This document shows, one piece after another, positions 34,598 through 41,790 of a stretch of 64,000 nucleotides of DNA. Under the pieces are notes generated by a model that saw only the letters and a program-made list of their open reading frames with translations, did not search any database and was not told the DNA's origin. The stretch is from an uncultured Flavobacterium sp. (GTDB taxonomy: Bacteria > Bacteroidota > Bacteroidia > Flavobacteriales > Flavobacteriaceae), in NCBI RefSeq assembly GCF_951805225.1, contig NZ_OX638201.1, positions 868,001 to 932,000 on the forward strand, in the 5' to 3' direction. Numbering within the stretch: the stretch's first letter is position 1; each line of letters begins with the position of its first letter. A program made the position numbers and the translations under genes.

Positions 34598-35420
34598 TAA
34601 TTCCGTTATAAATCATATTCACTGCAAGTACAAAAATCAGGCAGGCAAAAAATATTCTTAGTTTTTTAGGGTTTGTTCGCACTAATACTTTGGCTCCAGC
34701 CATAGCTCCAAACAAAACTCCAATCACAACAGGCATACAAATTCCGGGTTCAATATAACCTTTTTGAATATAGATTACAGAACTCGCCATTGCGGTAACT
34801 CCCATCATAAAATTACTGGTTGTGGTAGAAACCTTAAACGGAATTCGCATAATATTATCCATCGCAATAACTTTAAAAGCACCGGAACCAATACCTAATA
34901 ATCCCGACATCATTCCGGCAATTCCCATCATACCAAAACCTCCAACGACGTTTTTAGTTCCGTAACTTACAATTTCACCATCATGCGTGGGATAAGTTCC
35001 GTTTAAGCGTAGTTTTTTGGCCAAAGGACTCGATTCTAAAACAATATGTTCTTCTTTCTTTCGAAGAGAATTTATAGCTGAGAAAATTAAAGTAAGACCA
35101 AATAATATGGCTATAAATGAAGTTGGCGCAATTGTAGAAAGCAAAGCTCCGCAAACGGCACCAATTGTTGTGGCAATTTCGAGAAAAATTCCCAGTCGCA
35201 TATTTGTAATTCCTTCCTTGACATATGCAGAAGCCGAACCTGAAGAAGTTGCAATTACCGAAACCAAAGCGGCTCCAATTGCATAATGAATGTCAACACC
35301 AAGAACGACCGTTAGAAGTGGAATAATTATGATTCCGCCACCTAAACCTGATAATGAGCCAATAAAACCTGCTAAAAAAGCACCAAGAATCATAATCAGG
35401 GTAAATGTAAGTACTGTCAT
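34584..35420 (-). CDS. TSUP-family (TauE/SafE) anion transporter
   Basis: The 278-residue inner-membrane protein has about eight spans. The paired family motifs are GFIGSLSGLGGGIIIIPLL (about 18-36) and GMMSGLLGIGSGAFKVIAM. A Gly-rich C-terminal half carries VIGVLFGAMAGAKVLVR. The family moves sulfite, sulfonates, thiosulfate or similar sulfur anions. It is encoded with DUF1634. No sulfur-metabolism gene is adjacent, so the substrate is not determined. Confidence 0.9.
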   Translation of the reverse strand: MTVLTFTLIMILGAFLAGFIGSLSGLGGGIIIIPLLTVVLGVDIHYAIGAALVSVIATSSGSASAYVKEGITNMRLGIFLEIATTIGAVCGALLSTIAPTSFIAILFGLTLIFSAINSLRKKEEHIVLESSPLAKKLRLNGTYPTHDGEIVSYGTKNVVGGFGMMGIAGMMSGLLGIGSGAFKVIAMDNIMRIPFKVSTTTSNFMMGVTAMASSVIYIQKGYIEPGICMPVVIGVLFGAMAGAKVLVRTNPKKLRIFFACLIFVLAVNMIYNGINGKI

Positions 35421-35660
35421 TCGAATAAATTTTGTTTGGCGCTAATTTACGAATAGAAATTTGGCAGAAGGATATTTATGGGCTTAAAAAATCCTTAAAA
35501 AAGGAAATAGTAAATAAATCAGATAGTTAGGTTTGGTAATATTAAGAGAATTAAGCTTTTATAAATGTTTACATAATTTTAATAATATATTATAGAATTC
35601 CCATGTTATGAATATAAATGATTGGTAGTCTCGTAATTGAATAATATTTTGTTTTAATTC

Positions 35661-35816
35661 TGTACCGTTAGGTACTAAATATTGGTAGAAAAAATAAATT
35701 AGAATAAAATTAGCGTGCCGTAGGTACGTAACTATTATTGTTTTGTTGCCTACCTACGGCACGCCGCAGAATGTTGAATCTAATGTTCTACCAACATTTA
35801 GTACCTAAAGGCACAT
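35661..35816. repeat. Nested palindromic dispersed repeat (family A, copy 2)
   Basis: The outer arms are TGTACCGTTAGGTACT...TTGGTAGAA and TTCTACCAA...AGTACCTAAAGGCACA. The inner arms are AGCGTGCCGTAGGTACG and CCTACCTACGGCACGC. The best-preserved copy in the window, it lies between the divergently ending TSUP upstream region and the DoxX stop. The remaining 240 bp of this gap (35421-35660) hold nothing I recognise. Confidence 0.85.
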
Positions 35817-35848
35817 TTTGATTTTTGGGTTATATTAAAATTAAAATT

Positions 35849-36292
35849 TTACTTCGGATTGTGTTTGTTATCTAAAGCAAAAGATGTTTTGCCAATTGCA
35901 GAAAGTAATAATGCGGCAGCAGAACTTGTAAAAACCGAATAATCAAAAGGTGCTTTTATAGAAATAGAAATCGCCATACTAAGAGCAAAAAGCAACATTA
36001 ATCCCGAAGTTCCTAAAGCTACGATTCGGGTTTTGAATCCGATGATTAAGAATAAACCAAACAGAATCTCAAAAAAGGTAGCCAAAGCACCTAATATTCC
36101 GGCTACAGATTTACTGGCAAAAGAGTTTAGTGTTTGTGTATAAGCAATAAAATTATCCCAGTTTCCCCATGCAACACCTGGATCTCCGGGCGCGCCCCAA
36201 AGTCCGAAACGATCTGCAACTGCTGATAACATTGTGATTCCTAAAATAATTCTTAGAATTAAACCTGCTTGTGGTATTGTTATATTTTTCAT
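35849..36292 (-). CDS. DoxX family membrane protein
   Basis: The 147-residue protein has four predicted spans (LILRIILGITMLSAVADRFG, ILGALATFFEILFGLFLIIG, RIVALGTSGLMLLFALSMAI, and a C-terminal span), the DoxX layout. DoxX-type proteins are linked to redox or thiol stress complexes in other bacteria. It is divergent from a MocR regulator. The 30-bp block overlapping the MocR start codon lies 50 bp upstream of this start and recurs at the same distance before the oxidoreductase gene at 39603-40244, so the two are probably co-regulated. Confidence 0.85.
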   Translation of the reverse strand: MKNITIPQAGLILRIILGITMLSAVADRFGLWGAPGDPGVAWGNWDNFIAYTQTLNSFASKSVAGILGALATFFEILFGLFLIIGFKTRIVALGTSGLMLLFALSMAISISIKAPFDYSVFTSSAAALLLSAIGKTSFALDNKHNPK

Positions 36293-36342
36293 TTTGATAA
36301 ATTTTTATGTAAATGTAAAAATATGTTGGGTAACTTTACAGG

Positions 36343-36372
36343 CCAATTTATATAAAAACCACAGCCCAGATG
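36343..36372. promoter_or_regulatory. Conserved 30-bp promoter block between doxX and mocR (copy 1)
   Basis: CCAATTTATATAAAAACCAC followed by AGCCCAGATG. It matches 40296-40325 at 28 of 30 positions. The start codon of the leftward gene is 51 bp away in one case and 52 bp in the other. The ATG in the block is the MocR start codon. It is a likely MocR binding site. Confidence 0.65.
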
Positions 36373-37833
36373 TTGCCGTATAAAACTCTAATTCTAATTG
36401 ATCGCGAATCGTCAGTGACACTTTATATACAAGTGTGCAATACTTTTATTTCGTTGATTACCAATGGTACTTTGAAACCATCGGATGCATTGCCAAGTTC
36501 GCGTGTTTTATCGGAACTAATTGGTATTAATAGAAATACGGTTAAATTGGCTTACGAAGAATTAATTAGTCAGGGTTGGGCAGAATCTATAGATCGGAAA
36601 GGCGTTTTTGTACTTTCGAAATTGCCTATAATTTCTAAAGTAAAATTACCTGAAACCAACAAAAATCAGTTTCAGGAAGGTTTTATCTGGACGAATACTT
36701 TTGAGAAAGAAGTAGAATCTTACGGAAAAAATATTCACAAAGATCCAATTGTTATTGATGATGGTTTTCCTGATGTTCGCTTGGCGCCAATAGACCAATT
36801 GATGCGCGAATACCGAAGTTTATCCAGAAAATTCTATGGGAAAAACTTTTTGAAATATGGCAGTACTTTAGGATCTGAAAATCTTAGAATTGCGATTTGT
36901 AATTATCTTTCGAACACGAGAGGATTAGTAGTTTCGCCTGAAAATATTATCATTACAAAAGGCAGTCAAATGGGAATTTATCTGGCGTCTCAGTTAATTT
37001 TAAATCCAAATGATACGATCGTTGTTGGTGTTTCAAGTTTTGCAACTGCCGATGATACTTTTAAATATTGTGGCGCAAATTTAGAACGAGTTCCTATCGA
37101 CGATAACGGAATGGATGTTGATTATTTGCAGGAAATTCTGAAGCATAAAAAGATTAAAGCCGTTTATATAATTCCGCATCATCATTGTCCAACTGGCGTA
37201 ACGATGAGTATGGAACGCCGTTTAAAGCTGCTGAATCTTGCGAAAGAATATCGTTTTGCGATTATAGAAGATGATTACGATTTTGATTTTCACTATGATA
37301 ACAAGCCTTATTTGCCATTGGCGAGTATTGATCATAATCAAAATGTGATTTATATTGGCTCAATTTCAAAGACTTTTGCGCCCGCTTTGCGAATTGGTTT
37401 TATGGTTGGATCTCCAGCTTTTATTGAAGCAGCGGGATCTTTAAGAAAAATGATCGACAGACAAGGCGATACGCTTCTAGAAGAAGCTTTTGCAATTATG
37501 TATGAAAATGGAGAAATGGAAAGGCATTTTAGAAAATCATTGAAAATCTACAAACAACGCCGAAATCATTTTTGCCAAATTCTGAGTTCTGATTTTAAAA
37601 ACGAAATAGATTTTAGAATTCCCGAAGGCGGATTGGCGGTTTGGGCGAATTTTCATGAGAAAATCAATTTGATAAAAATGTCTGATGAAGTTGGTAAAAA
37701 AGGACTTTCGATCAATAATGGCAATTTTTATAAAAACGATAAATTCTCTCCAAATGCTATTCGAATGGGTTTTGCTTCTTTGGCAGAAAATGAAATGGAA
37801 AAAGCGTTGGCAATCCTTAAAAGCGTACTTTAA
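36370..37833 (+). CDS. MocR/PdxR-family regulator (GntR HTH plus aminotransferase-like domain)
   Basis: The 487-residue fusion has an N-terminal GntR winged helix (about 10-80, LPSSRVLSELIGINRNTVKL). A fold-type I aminotransferase domain follows, with the PLP lysine at 334 in YIGSISKTFAPALRIGF, DDYDFDFHYD and a C-terminal RMGFASL. MocR proteins bind PLP-type ligands and activate or repress neighbouring genes. Here the divergent doxX gene and an oxidoreductase 4 kb away share a 30-bp promoter block, so the regulon may include both. Its effector is unknown. Confidence 0.92.
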   Translation: MLPYKTLILIDRESSVTLYIQVCNTFISLITNGTLKPSDALPSSRVLSELIGINRNTVKLAYEELISQGWAESIDRKGVFVLSKLPIISKVKLPETNKNQFQEGFIWTNTFEKEVESYGKNIHKDPIVIDDGFPDVRLAPIDQLMREYRSLSRKFYGKNFLKYGSTLGSENLRIAICNYLSNTRGLVVSPENIIITKGSQMGIYLASQLILNPNDTIVVGVSSFATADDTFKYCGANLERVPIDDNGMDVDYLQEILKHKKIKAVYIIPHHHCPTGVTMSMERRLKLLNLAKEYRFAIIEDDYDFDFHYDNKPYLPLASIDHNQNVIYIGSISKTFAPALRIGFMVGSPAFIEAAGSLRKMIDRQGDTLLEEAFAIMYENGEMERHFRKSLKIYKQRRNHFCQILSSDFKNEIDFRIPEGGLAVWANFHEKINLIKMSDEVGKKGLSINNGNFYKNDKFSPNAIRMGFASLAENEMEKALAILKSVL

Positions 37834-37920
37834 TAAGACTTCTGGACCACTATCGATTTTAGAATTGGGGTATTTTAGATCCTGATTACTGTTTTAATTT
37901 TGTATAAAAAACACATAATT

Positions 37921-38361
37921 ATGGAGTCTATTTATCAGATTAAAAAAATCGAAACAACATCAGAAATCGAGAAATGTTGGGATGTCGCTTATGTATTAAG
38001 ACCACATTTGAATAAAAATAACTGGAATGCGACGATTACAGAAATGATGCAAAACGAAAAGTACAGCATCGCCGGAATCATGGACGAAGATAAGGTTGTA
38101 GCTTTTGCAGGATATCGCGTTATGACTTCTTTGCACAGCGGAAACATCATTTATATTGATGATTTATGTACGTTAGAAAATTACAGAGGAAAAGGTTTTG
38201 CGACTCAATTACTAGATCATGTAAAAGAAATTGCTATTTCGCTTGGTAAAGAAGCTGTAGTTCTTGATACTGGTTTTACAAATAATACAGCCCAAAAAAT
38301 ATATTTAAAAAACGGATTTGAACTGACTGCGGTTCATTTGTCAAATAGATTAGATAAATAA
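37921..38361 (+). CDS. GNAT-family N-acetyltransferase
   Basis: The start at ATG 37921 (MESIYQIKKIETTSEIEKCW) gives 146 residues. The GNAT acetyl-CoA site is IDDLCTLENYRGKGFATQLL (R/Q-x-x-G-x-G/A type), followed by VLDTGFTNNTAQKIYLKNGF. The substrate cannot be told. It lies 87 bp after the MocR gene on the same strand and might be co-transcribed. Its downstream side runs into the repeat that carries the IS element. Confidence 0.9.
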   Translation: MESIYQIKKIETTSEIEKCWDVAYVLRPHLNKNNWNATITEMMQNEKYSIAGIMDEDKVVAFAGYRVMTSLHSGNIIYIDDLCTLENYRGKGFATQLLDHVKEIAISLGKEAVVLDTGFTNNTAQKIYLKNGFELTAVHLSNRLDK

Positions 38362-38389
38362 TAGAATTAAAAAGCTTTTTTGTCATTTC

Positions 38390-39430
38390 TGTAAAGGTTA
38401 GATATTTCGGTAACAAAATTTAACTTTAATAAATTTTGTTACGATGAGAAATAATAGTCAGGATTCCACTTTAGAACGAAACTATTTAGAGAAGTATCGT
38501 TTTTTAATAAAAGAATATGAGCAGGTAAAAAATAAAACTCATCCTTTGTATAAAAAGGTAATGGATTTTTATGCAGCAAATGACACTTGCCGCAAGAGTT
38601 TTTTAAAGTATTATAATTGATATAAGCAAAGTGGGAAATCATTGGATCTGCTTCCTCAGAAACGAGGTCCCAGATATAAAACCAGAAGACCGCTAGCTTT
38701 TATAGAGCAGAAAGTAATTGAATTACGAGAAAAAGGAAACAACAAATATGAAATTGTTAGTATCTTAAGGCCCAAATTAGGAAAGCATACACCATCATAT
38801 TCTGGAGTTTATAATATTTTAAAACGTAATAAAATCAATAGATTAACTCCGAAGATTAAAAAGAATCATCAAAAAATAATCAAGGAAAGAATGGGAGAAC
38901 TTGGGCATATTGATTGTCATCACTTAAGTAAAAGTATCATAAGAGGAGAAAGTAAAAAACGATATTTAGTTTGTGTAATTGATGATTACAGCCGGATTGC
39001 CTGGGCTGAAGTGATTCCTGATATTACCGCTTTAACCGTTATGTTTGCCACATTAAAATGTTTAAACATCCTGAGTGATCATTATGAGATAAAATTTGAA
39101 GAAGTATTGTCTGATAATGGACCTGAATTTGGAATCAAAACAAGTAAACAAAAATATCAGCATCCTTTTGAGAGAATGCTGATGGAATTAGGAATTACTC
39201 ATAGGTACACAAAACCTTACAGACCACAGACAAATGGCAAGGTTGAACGTTTCTGGAGAACTCTCGAAGATGATTTATTAAGGGATACGGATTTTGATTC
39301 TCAAGAAGAATTAAAAGAAGAGCTATTGCAATATTTATATTATTATAACCATGAAAGACCACATCAAGGTATTGACGGAAAAAGACCAATTGAAATGATA
39401 AATCCGTTACCGAAATAAGTGACTTTTACA
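38390..39430 (+). mobile_element. IS481-like insertion sequence, 1041 bp, with inverted ends and 5-bp target duplication
   Basis: The terminal inverted repeats at 38390-38414 and 39406-39430 agree at 21 of 25 positions: TGTAAAGGTT...TTTCGGTAAC against TGTAAAAGTC...TTTCGGTAAC. ATTTC flanks both ends directly (38385-38389 and 39431-39435) and is the target duplication. The element carries one transposase frame with an internal stop. An inner hairpin GTAACAAAATTT / AAATTTTGTTAC lies at the left end before the transposase start. Confidence 0.92.
38444..39418 (+). pseudogene. IS481-like DDE transposase interrupted by an in-frame TGA
   Basis: From ATG 38444 the frame reads 58 codons (MRNNSQDSTLERNYLEKYRF ... 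DTCRKSFLKYYN). It meets TGA at 38618-38620 and continues in the same frame as YKQSGKSLDLLPQKRGPRYK to the stop at 39418. An Arg codon CGA changed to TGA would explain it. The C-terminal part has the integrase catalytic triad: GHIDCHHLS, LSDNGPEFG and TNGKVERFWRTLED. The N-terminal helix-turn-helix region is cut, so the product is probably inactive unless the stop is read through or translation restarts at the TTG at 38642. Confidence 0.88.
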
Positions 39431-39556
39431 ATTTCGACGGAGGAGAAATCACACGCGTAATTCGACAAAGATTGGCGATTTTAGGCATGAAGTTTCTTGT
39501 GTGATTTCTCCTCCGTCGAAATGACAAGATTGTGGTTCTGATATGTTTTATATTAC

Positions 39557-39588
39557 AAAAAAAGCCTTCATAATTTGAAGGCTTTTTT
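39557..39588. terminator. Terminator after the NAD(P)H oxidoreductase gene
   Basis: AAAAAAAGCCTTCA pairs with TGAAGGCTTTTTT around a 5-nt loop. T-runs lie on both strands, so it can work in either direction. It is 15 bp beyond the stop of the leftward gene. Confidence 0.8.
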
Positions 39589-39602
39589 GCATTTTATAGA
39601 AA

Positions 39603-40244
39603 CTAATTCAATTCTTTGTCGATTAAATCTCTTATCGCTTGATGCGAATTATTTATAGATTCCTGATATTTTTCGGAATCAAAACTTTCTCCGTTTACAG
39701 CTACTGTGTGAATGTTGGTAATACCTATAATATTAAAAACGGTTTTTAGATAATTGCTTTGAAAATTCATATGCTCGTTATATTCTCCTTTTTCATAACC
39801 TTGAGCGCCTCTTGAAAGCAACAGAAATACAGTTTTATTTTGAAGTAAACCAATATAAGGATTCTGCATATTCTCCGGATTTAGTTTCCAGGTTTCGTTG
39901 ACTCTTAAAACCTGATCAATGTAAGCTTTTAAACTACTTGGAATAGACCAATTGTACATTGGCGCACCAATTACAATTATATCGGCTTCACGCAATTCGG
40001 CAATATATTCGTCACTTGTTTTTAAAGCTTCAATTTCTTCCAAAGATCTTAGGTTTTCTGGTTTGAAAGCTGCTGCAATCCAATTTTCGTTGATATGAGG
40101 AACATGACTTTCACCTAAATCACGATAATTAATAAGGGCATTATTTTGGATGCTTTTCCAATGATCTGTAAATACTTCGGTAAGTTTTCTGCTTTTAGAA
40201 TTTTGTTTTCTGGCACTTGAATTTACAACTAATACTTTCTTCAT
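39603..40244 (-). CDS. FMN-dependent NADH:quinone oxidoreductase/azoreductase-like protein (copy 2)
   Basis: The 213-residue flavodoxin-fold protein starts MKKVLVVNSSARKQNSKSRK. The AzoR-type segment is GAPMYNWSIPSSLKAYIDQV, followed by LLLSRGAQGY at the FMN site. It reduces quinones or similar acceptors with NAD(P)H in the cytoplasm. It lies downstream of an hxlR gene on the same strand, but its own promoter region copies that of doxX: the 30-bp block at 40296 sits 51 bp upstream of its start. That suggests control by the MocR protein encoded at 36370. Confidence 0.9.
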   Translation of the reverse strand: MKKVLVVNSSARKQNSKSRKLTEVFTDHWKSIQNNALINYRDLGESHVPHINENWIAAAFKPENLRSLEEIEALKTSDEYIAELREADIIVIGAPMYNWSIPSSLKAYIDQVLRVNETWKLNPENMQNPYIGLLQNKTVFLLLSRGAQGYEKGEYNEHMNFQSNYLKTVFNIIGITNIHTVAVNGESFDSEKYQESINNSHQAIRDLIDKELN

Positions 40245-40295
40245 TTGAATAAATTTTTAAGCAAAAGTAAAATTATAGTGGACTGATTTTCTATA

Positions 40296-40325
40296 CCAAT
40301 TTATATAAAAACTACAGTCCAGATG
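40296..40325 (-). promoter_or_regulatory. Conserved 30-bp promoter block (copy 2) upstream of the oxidoreductase gene
   Basis: CCAATTTATATAAAAACTAC followed by AGTCCAGATG on the plus strand, 28 of 30 identical to 36343-36372 and at the same distance from the leftward start codon. It overlaps the hxlR stop codon. A GGACTG / CAGTCC pair flanks it. A -7-like TACTTTTG follows in the leftward direction. Confidence 0.65.
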
Positions 40326-40692
40326 AAGTGTCGCTAAACCCGTCTTCTTTGTCCTTAAAAGCCCAAGTTGCCATCGCTTCTATAACCGGCATTAAGCCAT
40401 TTCCTGCGGCACTCAAACGATACGTTACATAAGGAGGAACAACAGGTTTGGCTTCTCTGATAACAAGATTATCGGCTTCAAGCTGCTTTAAATGCTGAAT
40501 CAACATTTTCTCGGTTACGGCCGGAATTGCTCTTTTTAATTCGCTATAGCGTTTACTTCCGCCAGAAAGATGATAGATAATAATGGGTTTCCAATAGCCG
40601 CCAATTTTTTCCATAACATATGTTACAGGGCATTTTTCTAAGGCATATTGCTTATTTTCCTGAATAGTCGAAGATTCTTTAATTGCTGTCAT
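40312..40692 (-). CDS. HxlR-family transcriptional regulator (copy 2)
   Basis: This 126-residue winged-helix protein has CPVTYVMEKIGGYWKPIIIY (about 21-40), the conserved HxlR N-terminal Cys followed by the W-K-P motif, and RYSELKRAIPAVTEKMLIQH as the DNA-binding part. It is divergent from the NmrA-like gene. The 82-bp gap holds a GTACTT/AAGTAC inverted pair overlapping that gene's promoter, so it probably represses the NmrA-like gene and itself. The Cys suggests sensing of electrophiles (inference). Confidence 0.9.
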   Translation of the reverse strand: MTAIKESSTIQENKQYALEKCPVTYVMEKIGGYWKPIIIYHLSGGSKRYSELKRAIPAVTEKMLIQHLKQLEADNLVIREAKPVVPPYVTYRLSAAGNGLMPVIEAMATWAFKDKEDGFSDTSSGL

Positions 40693-40712
40693 TTGTGCAT
40701 ACTTTAGGGTAA

Positions 40713-40747
40713 GTACTTGTATAAAAGTAAGTACAAATATACCTTTG
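40713..40747 (+). promoter_or_regulatory. Promoter and candidate HxlR operator of the NmrA-like gene
   Basis: TTG at 40717-40719, 20 bases, then TACCTTTG at 40740-40747 fits the Bacteroidota promoter consensus. GTACTT at 40713-40718 and AAGTAC at 40729-40734 form an inverted pair over the -33 element, where a repressor would block RNA polymerase. Confidence 0.65.
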
Positions 40748-40774
40748 TTTCAGATAATAAAAAAATATAAAGCT

Positions 40775-41653
40775 ATGAAAATTACAATTTTAGGTTCATT
40801 AGGAAATATAGGAAAACCTTTGACTCAAAAACTTATTGCGTCAGGAAATCAGGTAACAGTTGTGAGCAGTAACTCAGACAGAGTAGCAACTATCGAGGCT
40901 TTGGGAGCAAAAGCAGCAATAGGATCTGTTAGTGATGCTGACTTTTTGAAAAATACATTTGCAGAAACTGATGCTGTTTTTGCATTGACACCGCCAAATA
41001 TGGGAGGATCAAATGTGATTGCGAATACTATAGATGCAGGAAAAGCGATCGCAACAGCAATTGCAGCAGCGGGAGTAAAACGTGTGGTTATGTTAAGTAG
41101 TATTGGTGCCGATTTACCTGAAGGAACTGGTCCAATTAAAGGGCTTTATAACATCGAGAAAATATACGAAACATTAGAAAATGTATCGGTTACTTTTCTT
41201 CGTGCCGGATTTTTCTACAATAATTTATATGCGAATGTTCCGATGATAAAAGGAGCGGGGATTATTGGTTCAAATTATGCAGCAGAAACTGTAATTCCAT
41301 TTGTACATCCTGAAAATATTGCAACTGCAGCGGCCGAAGAGTTGGTAAAAACTACATCAGGAAAAAACATTCGTTATATTATTAGTGATGTTCGTACGCC
41401 AAATGATGTTGCAAAGGTTTTAGGTTTAGCAATTGATAAACCGGAATTACCGTGGATAGAATTTACAGATGAACAATCTCTTGGCGGAATGAAAGAAGCC
41501 GGAGTGCCGGAAGAAATAGCCGGATTATATACTGAAATGGGATCTGGTTTAAATAGCGGTAAGATTCAGAATGATTTTTTAAGCAATAAATTTTCTGTTG
41601 ACGGAACAACAAAACTGGAAGATTTTGCAAAAGAATTTGCTGCGAATTTCTAA
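40775..41653 (+). CDS. NmrA-like NAD(P)-binding protein
   Basis: The start at ATG 40775 (MKITILGSLGNIGKPLTQKL) gives 292 residues and puts the GxxGxxG nucleotide-binding loop at the N-terminus. VKRVVMLSSIGADLPEGTGP and VTFLRAGFFYNNL are typical of NmrA/QOR2-like atypical short-chain dehydrogenases, which reduce quinones or sense the NADP(H) ratio. It is divergent from an hxlR gene, a common pairing in electrophile stress. The active-site Tyr of classical SDRs is not clear. A good terminator follows. Confidence 0.9.
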   Translation: MKITILGSLGNIGKPLTQKLIASGNQVTVVSSNSDRVATIEALGAKAAIGSVSDADFLKNTFAETDAVFALTPPNMGGSNVIANTIDAGKAIATAIAAAGVKRVVMLSSIGADLPEGTGPIKGLYNIEKIYETLENVSVTFLRAGFFYNNLYANVPMIKGAGIIGSNYAAETVIPFVHPENIATAAAEELVKTTSGKNIRYIISDVRTPNDVAKVLGLAIDKPELPWIEFTDEQSLGGMKEAGVPEEIAGLYTEMGSGLNSGKIQNDFLSNKFSVDGTTKLEDFAKEFAANF

Positions 41654-41660
41654 TTAACAC

Positions 41661-41693
41661 AAAAAGAGCTGATTGTAAAAATCAGCTCTTTTT
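41661..41693 (+). terminator. Terminator of the NmrA-like gene
   Basis: AAAAAGAGCTGATT pairs with AATCAGCTCTTTTT around a 5-nt loop, directly after the stop. Confidence 0.85.
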
Positions 41694-41790
41694 ATTTATA
41701 AGAAGTTTTTTGTTTTCGTAATATAAATAAAATAATGTAGTATTATTTTTACATATATTTTGTGCTATATTTGCACTTTTTTAAAATAGC

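Larger units (their letters stand above)
38381..39526. repeat. TGTCATTTCGACGGAGG palindrome split by an IS element (family E, copy 1)
   Basis: The right arm at 39499-39526 (GTGTGATTTCTCCTCCGTCG then AAATGACA) is the exact complement of a left arm made of 38381-38389 joined to 39436-39454. The IS interrupts the left arm after TGTCATTTC. An uninterrupted arm-like copy is at 63203-63229. Confidence 0.88.
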
